Source of the DNA: Hemerocallis citrina
Taxonomy: Eukaryota; Streptophyta; Magnoliopsida; Asparagales; Asphodelaceae
Reading direction: 5' to 3'
NCBI GenBank assembly: GCA_017893485.1
Contig: CM030365.1
Coordinates: forward strand, 33,881,000-33,944,999
Length of the DNA: 64,000 bases
This document shows positions 11,379-22,818 of the stretch, in pieces (position 1 is the first letter of the stretch; every line of letters starts with the position of its first letter). A program made the position numbers and the translations under genes. Below the pieces are notes generated by a model. The model made no database searches. It was not told where the DNA came from and was given only the letters and a program-made list of their open reading frames with translations.

Positions 11379-11385
11379 TTTTATA
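11379..11385 (-). promoter_or_regulatory. TATA box for the antisense gene
   Basis: Minus-strand CTCTATAAAACCCC lies about 157 bp before the antisense ATG. A CT-rich leader (CTCTCTCATTTTTCACTTCT) follows, typical of plant 5' UTRs. This suggests an independent antisense promoter. Inference from sequence only. Confidence 0.6.
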
Positions 11386-11663
11386 GAGCGAGGCGCGCAA
11401 AACGAGGTTAATGGGCCTATATTGCCGGCCCATTCACACAAAACGAAAAAAGCGACCTCAATCGTCGCCTTGTTTGCTACGCCAAGCCGTACATCGCATT
11501 AATTACTGTCCCATCGGGCAGAAGCTCAAAGGTCACTGCATTAAATGAGCGTCTCATCCGTCAGAGCTGTCAGCAGTTCAGAAGCCATCACATTTAATGA
11601 CTGCCACGTCTGCCAGCTGCGCAGAAGCCACCAACTCCGCAGGGCATCCTACGCCAAAATCGA
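11386..11663. other. Spacer upstream of the antisense promoter
   Basis: Non-coding. It holds a loosely repeated phrase (catt(a)aatga / gcagaagc..ca at 11500-11630). It could carry upstream elements of the antisense promoter; nothing specific recognised. Confidence 0.4.
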
Positions 11664-12600
11664 CAAGTCTTGGGCCTCGGCACCGGCTGCCGCGCGTTCT
11701 TAACACCGACCCTGTTACAGGGAAAAGTTGGACCTCGGCACCAGCTGCCGAGCGTTCTTGACACCGACCCTATTACAGGAAAAAATTGGATCTTGGCACC
11801 AGCTGCCGAGCGCTCTTGACACCGACCCTGTTATAGGGGAAATTTGGACCTCAGCACCAACTGCCGAGCGTTCTTGACACCGACCCTGTTACAGGAAAAA
11901 TTGGACCTCAGTACCAGCTGCCGAGCGCTCTTGAAACCGACCCTGTTATAGGGAAAAATTGGACCTCGGCACCAGCTGCCGAGCGTTCTTGACACCGACC
12001 CTGTTACAGGGAAAAATTGAACCTCGGCACCAGCTGCCGAGCGCTCTTGACACCGACCCTGTTATAGGGGAAAATTGGACCTCGGCACCAGCTGCCGAGC
12101 GTTCTTGACACCGACCCTGTTACAGGGAAAAATTAGACCTCGGCACCAGCTGCCGAGCGTTCTTGACACCGACCATGTTACAGGGAAAAAATTGGGGTTC
12201 GGCACCAGCTGCCGAGCGTTCTTGACACCGACCCTGTTACAGTGAAAAATTGGACCTCGGCACCAGCTGCCGAGCGCTCTTGACACCGACCCTGTTATAG
12301 GGGAAAATTAGACCTCGGCACCAGCTGCCGAGCGTTCTTGACACCGACCCTGTTACAGGGAAAAATTGGACCTCAGGCACCAGCTGCCTGAGCGCTCTTG
12401 ACACCGATCCGGTTACAAGAAAAAATTGGGGTTCGGCACCAGCTGCCGAGCGCTCTTGACACCGACACCGTAACAGGGGAAAATTGGAGTTCGGCACTCG
12501 CTGCCGAGCGCTCTTGACACCGACCCTGTTACTGGCGAAAATTGGGGTTCGGCACCCGCTGCTGAGCGCTCTTGACACCGACCCAGTTACATGGAAAAAA
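11664..12600. repeat. 60-bp tandem repeat array, about sixteen copies
   Basis: Unit of about 60 bp around CTCGGCACCAGCTGCCGAG, then GCGTTCTTGACACCGAC and CCCTGTTACAGGG. Each unit contains two inverted repeats: CTCGGCA/TGCCGAG around CCAGC, and CCCTGT/ACAGGG around T. Copies begin in step with a 60-base period. The array ends as the phrase decays at about 12600. Confidence 0.93.
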
Positions 12601-13128
12601 ACTACCTCGAGCCCCGCCGAACTCTCTCTCCGCACTCGCAGCCCAGCCGAGGTCCCTCTCTTCTTCGGAAGAAGGTGCCGAACCACCTACGAACCTCGGC
12701 CTCCTGGGCAGCAAGCGCTGGAAGGGTTCGGAAGTGTGAAACAAGCATGTAGGCCACACAACGAAGGAAAACGGCCGAGCCATCCACCAAGAGATCGCGA
12801 AAAAACAATTAAAAATTCGGGGAATTAAGGAAGAACTCCTGAAAAATAATTATAAAGTTGGGGAAACATTTCCTGATCCCCAAACAAGCAATTATTACCA
12901 AGAACAATCTTCTAAGACCCCCGAGCGACGAATTGACACGTCGCGAAGGTGAACGAGAACACCACATGGTCCGGAGAGCTCAGGAACAACTCAGAGTACA
13001 ATCAACTTGAAAAAATTACCACACTCCCTCCTTCAAGATTCAAAACCTTCCATATTGGACTCCGATACAACTCCACTAGCCATTAAAACAGTAAAACTAC
13101 TCCTCAAAGGCTGATCAAACTCTGTCTT
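12601..13128 (+). other. Non-coding region before the polypurine tract
   Basis: No convincing gene. The sequence is unique within the window. Confidence 0.5.
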
Positions 13129-13143
13129 TAGGAGTGGGGGGCT
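13129..13143 (+). other. Polypurine tract of the Tat element
   Basis: Purine-rich TTAGGAGTGGGGGGCTC lies directly before the 3' LTR start, where plus-strand DNA synthesis would be primed. Confidence 0.8.
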
Positions 13144-13145
13144 CG

Positions 13146-13768
13146 TGATATGGCTAAAAAATGGGGTTAAATCGGAACCGTCCAAATTCGGCACGAATCT
13201 TGAAGCCCAGGGGTAAAACGGTAATTTCACCTACAAATGGGTCTAAGACGGGTAGTGGATCTCTTCGTCGAAGATCCAATAACCCACGAACAGATCCACC
13301 TCAATCGGGTGCGGGTTTCAACCAGCAGAAAGCCCGATCCAGAGGGATAGAATTACGGTTTCTGATTAGATCCTAATCAACGGCCCTGATTCATGCCTAT
13401 CCTTCCACTGGGAATTAGGGATTACATTCCTAATCTGTTTACAAGAAGTATATTCCTTATCAAATCACGGGGATTACATTCCTAATCTGATCCCTAAAAC
13501 GCCTATAAATACCCCCCATCTATCTCCATTAAGAGGTAATCATTCTTTTACCAGTTTTTACGCTCCTTCATAATCTTTCCCTGATTACTGACTTGAGCGT
13601 CGGAGGGTGCGTCGCTGGGAACAACCCCGGTGTCTCGCACTTTTTGCAGGTGTACGGTAGGAGTCAGCGTCAAACTCCGACGGAATAGGTATACAGGTTT
13701 GCTATCCAGTTTTCCTAAGAATCCACAAATACTATCTGTTTGCCCCCACACCAAATTTAGCGACAACA
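13146..13768 (+). repeat. 3' LTR of the Tat-lineage element
   Basis: 623 bp, matching 4-625 except for about 20 scattered changes. It ends GACAACA and is followed by the target duplication CTTCC at 13769-13773. Confidence 0.95.
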
Positions 13769-13773
13769 CTTCC

Positions 13774-14975
13774 TGAACATAAAATCTGTAAAGATTAAGA
13801 ATTTGAACCCAGTTCCTGTGATTTTTATATGTCGTGTGTATATGCACTGGAACCGGCAGAGAGTATAGTTTCTAGAACTTTTTACGGATCCATATTTGCT
13901 TTCCTGTAGCAGCAGGAATACCTCCTTTTGTACAGCAATGTCCTGCTGTCCAGATTGCGTATTTTGTATTACTTCGATGTAAATGGTTCTTGCCTTGCAT
14001 GTAATGAATAGAATTAGTCACACATAGCATTAACCAACCTGGACATCTTCTTGCATGCTCACGTAGGATAAAATAAAATAATAACAAGCCAGGATATTAA
14101 GGGTTGACTTGGTAGTGAACAATCGGGGACTGTACTCGGTGGGGCCCTTCGTGTTTACATGTTTATTGTCATGGAAGGTGGAGAATCGCAAGTCAATCAT
14201 GTTATCATGTAATCATGTTATCATGTTATCGTGTTATCCGAGTACACGACATGTTGAGTTCACCATCACAGTCTAAAACGTTCACATGTTTGCATGCACC
14301 TAACCTGTGATATGGGACACAGTATTACGTGCATTGGATAGGTTAATAAAATGAATAACAACCCTAAATCGACATTGCATGCATGATCCCGTTTATTGTC
14401 ATCGTTATTGATCATGAATTTTAACTAGTGATTATCGCATAATTGAATATAGACCCTTGACATTATTGCCAATTCTTGTTTTTGTTCTTGACTTTGATCC
14501 AGTCCTTTATTCTTGATATACCATGTTTTCTTGTTCTCTGTTTCCCGCTACTTGCTATCCGTGACCTGCTCTAACGGATATTATTTTTCTATTTTAGATC
14601 ACGAGTTGCAGGTACTGAAGGAACAATACCAGAAGGACCTGGTGAGCAATAATTCTAGAGAATAGAGCCCAAGAAATTACTGCTTTAGTTATTTATTCCT
14701 ACTATCTTTTTCCTTTAAACACTATATTTGATATTGTACTTTGTTTTGGGCTTCCATGACCCTGATTTTATTTTTTCCCAGATGTTGGATATTATGTTTT
14801 GAATTATTTCATTTATTATTAAAGTTATTCTTCGTTTATGTGATTATATTCTCTTGCATGGTTGTGATTGTAATTCGTGTTGTTGAGTTAGACTGGTACA
14901 ACTTATGGATGATGTTTACATCATTCACTGAGCATTCCTTACGTGCTTGTATTCCCGTATTTTAGGAAGCGGAGC
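13774..14975 (+). repeat. Degenerate 3' end of an old long gypsy-type LTR
   Basis: Shares ordered landmarks with the long LTRs elsewhere in the window: ...acaagccaggatattaagg (about 14080; compare aagccggggttaaggg at 50822), gtactcggtggggccc, tatggatgatgttta, and the end cccgtattttaggaagcgg. It reads as the decayed U5 side of an LTR into which the Tat element inserted. Confidence 0.7.
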
Positions 14976-15010
14976 ATGAAAATAATTGTTAATTATTTTG
15001 GGGATATTAC

Positions 15011-16590
15011 AGGTTCAGCCCGGGACCGACCTGGCCCGGACCGCCACCAACCCGGACCCTAATTCCCTCCCAACCCGGTCTTGGCCGGGCCCCAACTCCC
15101 CCTCCAAAAACCGCGGCGGCCTTGCCCGGTTGTGGCCCGACCTGTGCCGAACCGGGATCAGTTTAAACCAGCCCAGTCCGATCCTGGCCGACCGTTGGTT
15201 GATTATTTTTGAATTGTTATTCTTTTTGAAAAAATTAAATTAGATTTATATAATTACCAAACTAACCCCAACATATATTTACTAGCTAGTTTTTGGGGGT
15301 ATTTTGTAAAATCCAAAAATATACATAATTTATGTATACAAGATCATTTCATTCATTTCTCTTCACAAATTCACTCAACTCTCTCAACTCACTCTCAACT
15401 CTCTGAACAAAGTGTCGTATCAACATCAACAACAATCAACAACTCTCTCAACTCTCTCAAGTCTTTAGTGCTCTCCATCTTGCAAGAACAAGCTCTCAAC
15501 TCTCCCAACTCACATTCTTCATTGTACACTCATACTGTATTTTTAGATTTGTTTAATTTTCAAAATTAGCACTGTTCGCTTCTCTTTCTCTTTTTTAGAT
15601 TTTAACATTGTTCTCTAATACTACACAATCACAAAATGTTAGTTCATCTTTTTCTTCCATATCATAGGGAAAATATCTTGCATTTTCAACTAGTGGTGTT
15701 TTAAATCTTATTAAATAAAAAAAGCCAAGAACAAATGCACCAAATGAGTTTAATTGGTACAATGCACAACCTCCTGTCAATGACATAGTTGATGTGTTAA
15801 TTTTTGGAAAAACAATGAAACTATTTTTCATATTCTTTCTCGCATGGCTAAAGATTTGCTAACTCCCCTGGTGTCAACTGTTGCATCGGAAAAAGTATTT
15901 TTTCCCTTTGGTGACAGGATAATGAGTCCGAACATGATTCACTTGCTTTTGAAGAATTTAGAGATAATAGTATGCGCGAAAGATTGGATGAAAGCGGAAG
16001 AGAGGACCCCAAGATTTACTTCAAGCGGCACAAACCAGATCAAGTAGCGATGAATGAAGAATGGAGATTGAATATTGACTTGATTCACTTGATAAAAAAT
16101 TGAAAAATTTAGGACGATGAGATTCTACATTTAGGTTAAGTGGAAGTACACGACAGTAATCCAATGTCTTCTCTTCAATCTAATTAAAGGCCAACTCGAA
16201 CTCTAAATTCTATACTTCCCCTCAACTTGTAATTTCAAATTCAATCAATTTGTATGAAATGTTACTTATCCATTTGAATATATTTGAAATTTTGTAATTG
16301 TTTGAAACAATTTAATCTTTGAATCTTTTCCTTTAATTTATAAGTTCTTACAATTTTTTTCTAAATTCAATCACCGAAAATGTTTACATTTATTCTACTT
16401 TATTATACTCTTAAACAAAAAAAAAAAAACAAACAAACAAAAAAAACGCGAACCCGCTTGGCCCGGCCCCCAAGCCGGGGGCCTAGGTTCTGGTATGGCC
16501 CCCCTCTCCCCTCCCCATCCCGGCCTGGCCCAGCCCCCCTAAGCCCGAGACTAGGTCTAGCCCGGCTCGGGAGGCCCAGATGTCAATATA
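15011..16590 (+). mobile_element. hAT-type DNA transposon remnant
   Basis: Two GC-rich ends of repeated GGCCCGG/CCCGGCC words (15011-15190 and 16445-16590) flank an AT-rich interior with a hAT dimerisation domain (see 15780-16047). Subterminal CCCGG-type repeats are common in plant hAT elements. I could not fix the terminal inverted repeats or an 8-bp duplication, so the edges are approximate. Confidence 0.55.
15780..16047 (+). pseudogene. hAT transposase C-terminal dimerisation domain, fragment
   Basis: Residues MAKDLLTPLVSTVASEKVFF and DRIMSPNMIHLLLKNLE.IVCAKDW match the conserved hAT C-terminus (usual form: DIL.IP.STVASE..FS..GR.......L.P..VE.L.C..DW). The frame upstream of 15844 is shifted. 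Short Ser-rich text at about 15620-15660 (TQSQNVSSSFSS) could be the old N-terminus, so most of the gene is deleted. Inactive. Confidence 0.75.
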
Positions 16591-17271
16591 AAAAATTTCA
16601 ATTCTCTCATATTGAGCATATGGGTGTCAAACCTAGACCACATCTGTAATACCCCAGATTTTTAAATAATTTTTTTAAGATTTATCAATGAATTAAAATG
16701 ATTTTTTTTGGTAATTTAATAAATATTTTTCTGAAAATTTATCCTTTTACACGTGCAAAATACATGTAAATATTTTCTTGAGAAGTTCAAAGTCAAAAAC
16801 TATTTTGTGGAAAATCATTATTTATTATTAGATATTATTTTCGAATTTTCTGGAATTTTCTGATATTTATTGGACCTATTTGCAAATATTACAAAAGATG
16901 GACTTTTGTGCAAAATTACAACTTGGAGTGAAAATTCCAGATTTTCGAATTTTTGGGGTGGGTATGATGCCTAGTCAACTCAGATGTAAAAAGTTTACTT
17001 TTTCTTTAATGAATTTGGTGTATTTTACAAGTTTTGATGAAAAATGGTCTTTTCGCAAAATCGCCACTTAGAGGGGCAAAAGTGCAAATTTGTTTTCTGG
17101 GATTTTCAAACAGTGCTGGCTAACTATTAGGTTATTTGTTTTTGTTTTTAAAACTCAATTAAGTTGGTTTTATTTGATTTCCAAGTATAAAGATTTATAT
17201 ATAGAAAGATATATTTAAAAGAGATATTTAGCAAATCTATTTACAAAACAGTAAAACCTAATATTCCGGCT

Positions 17272-17278
17272 TATAAAA
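17272..17278 (+). promoter_or_regulatory. TATA box of LTR E
   Basis: CTTATAAAAGAGTGGGG, about 630 bp from the LTR start, followed by a leader ending in the donor-like TAGAG|GTGAGTGAC at 17421-17433. Confidence 0.6.
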
Positions 17279-17730
17279 GAGTGGGGTGCAGCCGTCTCTT
17301 GCTGTGCTACACAAGAACTTTTATTATTTCTATTTTCTTGGAGTTTTCGAGCGAGGATTCTTGGTTTTCTTGCGAAGGAGGATTTCTCTTATTCTTTATT
17401 TCTCTTCGGTTGATTCTTCATAGAGGTGAGTGACATGTTTGTTTTGTATTGTTCCATGTATGTTGTATGGAATGATTTAACTATTAGGAAGCATGTTACG
17501 AGTTTGTATGAAGATATAATAGATTTGATGAGTAGATGAATTCAAAATTGAATCTTTGCTTGAAATTATGCCTTTGATGAATTAAAGCCCTAATTGATGA
17601 ATTGAGATTGTTAAAGAACCTAATATAAATCATGAGTAGATTTCTTTCTTTCAGATTCTTACTGATTTGGTTGGATATAATTAGTGGTATGTTGTATAAT
17701 GTACAATCTGAACAAAGTTAGGACCTTTTG

Positions 17731-17734
<4 letters not shown>

Positions 17735-17801
<67 letters not shown>
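17735..17801. repeat. (AT)n microsatellite, about 33 units
   Basis: Uninterrupted AT dinucleotide run inside LTR E, about 50 bp before the B1 insertion. Confidence 0.98.
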
Positions 17802-17805
<4 letters not shown>

Positions 17806-18029
17806 TGTTGATGAATTTTAAAGAATGAAACTTGATTAATAGTTGTTTTACTTGTGTAACCCCTGTTTCCCGTATAAATGTATTTTCTGTGTTTTTTCTG
17901 TATTTAAAATTTTTGTAAATTAGTTTTCTGCCTTCAAATTATTTTTGTTAAAATATATTGTCGGATCTTCTACTAAAATCTATTTTCGATCAATAATTAT
18001 AATTGTAACAATTTTCTATGATAATACAA

Positions 18030-18225
18030 TTCTTATTATTGTTATTATTATTTTTATTATCGCTACTACTATTATTATTAGTACTACAACCATTTTTATC
18101 ATTTTTCTTATTATTCTTATTGTTCTCAGTATTATTCTTATTACTGTTATTTATAATACTATTATTATTATTATTATTGTTATTATTGTTTTTATTATTA
18201 TTAATAATATTTCTATCAAAACCTA
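18030..18225. repeat. Imperfect (TTA)n microsatellite in B1
   Basis: Near-continuous ATT/TTA repeats. A similar tract sits at the same relative place in B2 (37640-37780), and comparable tracts occur in LTR C (28290-28430) and in the young element's interior. Confidence 0.9.
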
Positions 18226-18420
18226 ATTGTATATTTTATTAGTTATTGTGCCAAAACCCATTTTTATTTTATTGGATTTCTTTTTAAACCCAACTATCCT
18301 ATTTTAATAAAACCTATTTATTATAACCCAAATACCCTGTTTCTATTAACCAAAACCTAAACTATACTTAAAACTACCCAAACCCGAAATGCCCAAACCC
18401 GAAACCCACTTCAACACCTC

Positions 18421-18448
18421 AACCCTAATTCCTATACCCATATATATA
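18421..18448 (+). promoter_or_regulatory. B1 core promoter: telobox-like AACCCTAA and TATA box
   Basis: AACCCTAA at 18421-18428 is followed by TATATATA at 18441-18448 and a C-rich leader. In B2 the minus strand has the full TAACCCTAAA (37245-37254), also just before its TATA-like box. Confidence 0.55.
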
Positions 18449-19039
18449 CCTTCCCTGCCTCTTCATCTACCCACCTACCCATGCAGCCGCCTGTTGTTAT
18501 CCCGAAACCCCTTCTCCTTCCTCCCGCCCCCTCTCTCAGAACCCATCCCGATCTCTACCCTGCTCTCCCCTTCTCATCTCTCCCGATCCTCCACCTGTGT
18601 GCACCCCTGCTCTCATCCTCCTTCCCCTCTCCCGTCTTACTACAGCACGGTATTCCTGCCACCCAGCAAGCCACGGCAACCTCAGCACCCAGTCGACGCA
18701 GCGCCATGGCCGCCCTTGTCTTCCCTCCACTAGTCGCTCTGCCTGCAGCCTCCGACAACTGCAGCGCCAGCTACGCGACAACCCTGCTCTGCCTGTCTCT
18801 GTTACGCGCCAGCCAGCCAGCCAGCTAGCTAGCGGACCATCTAGCCAGCCCACCGCGCACTTCCCGCGCTGTGCTGTCAGCCGCCGTGCAACAGCCTTGC
18901 CGGCGATCCCCCCTGGCCACCGCTCCCCGTCCGCCGTGTCCCTGTGTCGCCAAGTCGAAGCTTTTGCTGGCTGTTTAGAGTTTTGATCATGGGTTGATCA
19001 TGTGGTGTATCATGATCATCATGATCATCAAGACTTGAT

Positions 19040-19290
19040 TTGGACCATCCTCTTCATCATCTTGGAGTTCTTGATTGCTTTGATTGGTGGTCGTCCGATC
19101 GTCAATTTGATCCGATCATCATCATCATCATCATCATCATCAAGATACTGATCACTTCTCGATCTTGATCTTGATCTTCGATCAGAGTCGTTCGATCTAA
19201 TCCGATCATCTTGATCCTTATCTTCGATCTCAGCCGTCCGATTGTGTTCGTGATCTCGATCGTCTTCATCTTTTTCGTGATCGTGTGTTT
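19040..19290. repeat. GATC-rich stretch in the B1 leader
   Basis: Dense GATC/ATCATC words, including a run of eight ATC units at about 19117-19140. The matching part of B2 (36420-36600) is made of GTTCGTG-type words instead, so this segment turns over quickly. Confidence 0.75.
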
Positions 19291-20919
19291 GTGATTGGTT
19301 CATGATCCGTTCATTGTGTTTGTGTTTGTGCCACGGGATCCGTCCCTGTTATTCTCGCTTTTGTGCTGTTTTCGTCATCGTCTCTCAGGCAAGTAACTTG
19401 TACTCAAATTCGTTTGTATGATACAAGTCATAAATACCGCTTGTAGTGTAGTTGGATTTTAGAGACAAATTGTGTGTGTGAAACCCCTTGTTGATATTGT
19501 CTCTAGTGTTTTGACCATAGTTTCCTCATCACACATATGACATGAATTAACTTAGATTTTGCCCGTTCTTGATTTGATCATGTATGTGGGATCTTTGTGA
19601 GAAATTGGGTATTTTTGGAGATCCATGTGATAGACTTGTCTTAGATATGTTAATTACCCTATTTCATGATGCTTGGACACTTGGTAGACTCGATTTCATA
19701 TGTGGTTGTGTTTGGAATAAGTTTCGTTCGATCTATGTTGATTTTGGTTTTTGAGGAAATTATGTGTTTTGTCGATAATCTGTCTTGATCGGTAATTTAG
19801 ACCATATTAAGGTCAGAATCTTAATTTCATGTTTTCAACATGATTTGTAGAGAAATTCGTCTTCTTTCCAACCCCTCTGACCTTGCTCGATTTCGTTTTC
19901 GTATGTGTGAGATATGACTGTTTTACTACAGAGGTGTGATTCGTTTCCAGATTTCATTTCTTGATGATTTTGATGACTAAATTATTTTGATACTTATGCT
20001 ACACATATTATTTTGATCTGAAACTTTGGTCAGCTTTTCTATGCCTAATTAGGGATTATCCAGAATTTTGGTGGATTTTATTGACGAGTTTTATATGCCG
20101 TTTCATGCTTGTTTATAAGGATTGTATTTGCTGTATTTTGCTTGCTGTTTGGTAAAGAATCGTATTTTCACCCTGATTCCTTTTACTGTATGAAAAATAT
20201 TTGTGAAATATAAAAGTTAGCTTATTATATCTATTTTTATCTCCCTTTAGAGGATTTTGATTTCGTTTCGTGGTTTGCGAGATATCATAGTTTTCGTACA
20301 GCAGTGTTGGAAATTCCAGATTTGCCAAACTATCGTTTCTTTATGATTTCTGATTTTACTTGGCTAAGCTAATATTACTGGAAAAATTTGAAACTATATA
20401 TTCTGATACTAGACATATAAAAAAATACCCCAGATTTTTTGTGGATTTATTTAATGAGTTTTCATGCTGTTTTCCTGCTCTTGAATTTGTTTTCCTGATT
20501 TCTGGCTGAACGTGTTTTCTGTATTCAAATCAGTTTTGAGCTATGCTTTTGTGAATTATCCTATGACTTATTTATGCTCGCTAGATTCGGTTGGGAGTCT
20601 ATTTTCTAGATGTTTTGACGGATTCAGATTTGCATGTTTATAACACGGGGAATCACTGTTTTACTATAGCATGGTCTTGCTATCTTGAACTAGAGATTTG
20701 CCTATTTTATTCTTTTAGGAGATATTTTGCACTCGTACATGTTTATCTTGGAACTTGCACTTGTCACATGATCATGCCATGTTATACTTGATATGTTTTG
20801 CACACATACATCTTATTTGACATTAATAATAAATAATCAAGCCGGGGTTTAAGAAACAGATCTAATAGTGGATAATTCAGAAACGTGTATTCGGAAGGGG
20901 ATCCACTGATCCTACGTGA

Positions 20920-21330
20920 TGACTTGAGACATGATACTTGATACATGATTACTTGACACTTGCACGCAAGACACGTTACTTGCCACTTGCATAACTTGAC
21001 ACGTGATTACATGATACATGATACATGATACTTGGAGCTTGGAGCTTGGAGCTCGATTACTTGACGTGTCCCTGAGTACACTGCCCTCTATGGTCCACTA
21101 TGAAATCTAAAGAGAAACTGTTTGATGTAGCAACCATGTAAAGTGGGCTGCATGAACTGCTACCTAGATAGTAATCGCTACAAGACTTGAACATGATACT
21201 TGAGCATGATACATGCTTGCTTGACACTTGACTACATGATACATGAGACTTGTTTACATGAGACTTGATACATGATTACCTGATACTTGGCACTTACTGC
21301 ATGTTTACATGATACTTGATTACTTTGGAT
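20920..21330. repeat. Short-unit minisatellite of ACTTGATACATG words (B1)
   Basis: Repeated words ACTTGATACATGATT and ACTTGACACTTG. The same position in B2 (34440-34620), LTR C (about 26020-26090) and the young element (50900-51130, 51265-51440) holds different but similarly short repeats. Confidence 0.85.
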
Positions 21331-22550
21331 TTAATTCATGCCATTTACACTTGTTCACCCTACCATGCTAGTTGTTTATTTTGATATCATGCTTATTCCA
21401 TGCTATTAGTTAGTTTTCCCCATGTATTTGTATCCTGCATTACAAGCGCCCGCTTAACTTGCAATTGACGGGTACTTGTTTTCTCTTTTCCTTTTCCCTG
21501 CAATTTTTAAATTGCAAATTTTGGAGAACAGGTTCCAGATGGTATTGGTGACATGAAGTACTAGTGCTGGATTTTATTATTATTTCTTATAGCTTGCTTG
21601 AATAATATTGTATTTTGATACTTGGTTTTATTCTTGTATTTGGGCAATGTGATCCAGGATTTTGACTTATTCAGATCATGACTATTTGAGATTAATATAT
21701 TTGGTTTCAAGTATTCTTGTTGGTATTTTCGTTCATATGTGTATGTTGGTTGATACTTTTGCTTTCGACTCTGATGATTCTTGTGAATGTTGTAAAGATT
21801 CTTGAACAGCTTATAGATGATGAGAATCATTTGCTGGGCTTTTGTCGCGTATCCGTATTCCGTATTCCATTTTGGGAAGTGGGGCATGACAACTTGATTA
21901 TACTCGTGAGTAAACTATTGTAAGTAATTGTATATGGATCAAATGGATCATAAGAAGGGTTATTGAATTAAAAAGATCGAGTTTTGAATCGAACAAGGTT
22001 GTTGATTTTTGGGTCTGTGATGCACACAGCCGAAATTGATTTTGTGTTGTTTTGTGAAGTTTTAAGAAGTTTTTCAATCGAATATGGTTGGTTTTAGTAC
22101 TGAGATTAAATCTAGACACCTCGTTATTTCCAATTGATGGGTTTTTGATGTTTTCTTAATGCACAAACATGCACACACATACTTATATTTATATCTTATT
22201 TCATTGTTTTGAAGAAATTGGTTTTTCTTGCATTTTGTGGAGTTTTGATTTAATCTTGGTTATTTTAATACTGAAATAATTCTAAACATCTTACTACTCT
22301 TATTGATGGAGTTTTGAAGTTTAAACTGATGCTTAAGTCTGTATTTGAATATGTATGTATACATGTTGACTGATTTGAAAATTTTTGTGAAAATTCCCAT
22401 TTTGAGATCTTGATGTGTTTTTGATTGCTTTAATAGCTCCTATATGATATGTTCAAGAATCTCAGGAAACTAGATTTTGATTTTATAAGGTTTTAAACGA
22501 TGTATCGGTTAAACATGCACAGAACCTTAAACTGCAGTCTGTAGGTTCGA

Positions 22551-22818
22551 CAGTCGACCGACCAATGTCAACAGTCGACTGTCGAGGTCCTGGCTGAAGC
22601 ATTTTCTTGAGTTTTAGATTTTCTACGGGACAATCGACTGGTTATCTTATGCAGTCGACTGTCACTGCTCTGATTGATGTTTTCTTTGAGTTTTGGATTT
22701 TACCCGGGACAGTCGACCGACTACCTTATACAATTGACTGCCCCTGCTCCGATTGATGTTTTCTTGAGTTTTGGATTTTACTCGGGATAGTTGGCTGACT
22801 ACTTCATGAAGTCGTCTG
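22551..22818. repeat. Four ~79-bp repeats, each with a palindrome pair 21 bp apart
   Basis: Pairs of CAGTCGACTG or near variants start at 22551/22572, 22631/22652, 22710/22731 and 22788/22809. Pair spacing is 21 bp each time and pair-to-pair spacing 78-80 bp. The spacer carries TTTTCTTGAGTTTTGGATTTT. The fourth pair is most decayed. It lies in the downstream part of LTR E. Confidence 0.93.

Larger units (their letters stand above)
4..13768 (+). mobile_element. Tat-lineage Ty3/gypsy LTR retrotransposon, complete but coding-dead
   Basis: Near-identical LTRs (4-625, 13146-13768) begin TG and end CA. The 5 bp after the element are CTTCC and the only three bases before it are TCC, so a CTTCC target duplication is supported. 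Internal order is primer site, gag, protease, RT, RNase H, second RNase H, integrase, long 3' region, polypurine tract. RNase H followed by a second RNase H domain before integrase is a mark of the Tat (Ogre/Retand/Grande/RIRE2-like) lineage, as are tandem repeats and antisense reading frames after integrase. The sense frame carries at least eight stops or frameshifts, so it cannot make its own proteins. The LTRs differ at roughly 20 sites by eye, which suggests a moderately old insertion. Confidence 0.93.
17855..21891 (+). repeat. Solo LTR 'B1', nested in LTR E
   Basis: 4,037 bp, starting TGTAACCCCTGTTTCCCG and ending GGGAAGTGGGGCATGACA, flanked on both sides by ACTTG (17850-17854, 21892-21896). 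It is related to the minus-strand copy B2 (33879-37932). Order inside: ATT-rich microsatellite, CCCTAA-like motifs, TATA box (18441-18448), C-rich leader (18480-18970), donor-like AG|GCAAGTA (19387-19395), long AT-rich stretch, short-repeat array (20920-21330), end. Confidence 0.93.

Noticed and set aside
12062..12686. Minus-strand open frames in the 60-bp repeats (repeating SRALGSWCRG-type text)
   Set aside because: The period is a multiple of three and stop-free by chance, so the text simply repeats the DNA unit. No domain and no start context.
17945..18242. Ile/Leu-rich 'membrane protein' frames; also 28118-28369, 37580-37846 and 52807-54000
   Set aside because: Direct translation of ATT/TTA and TA microsatellites.
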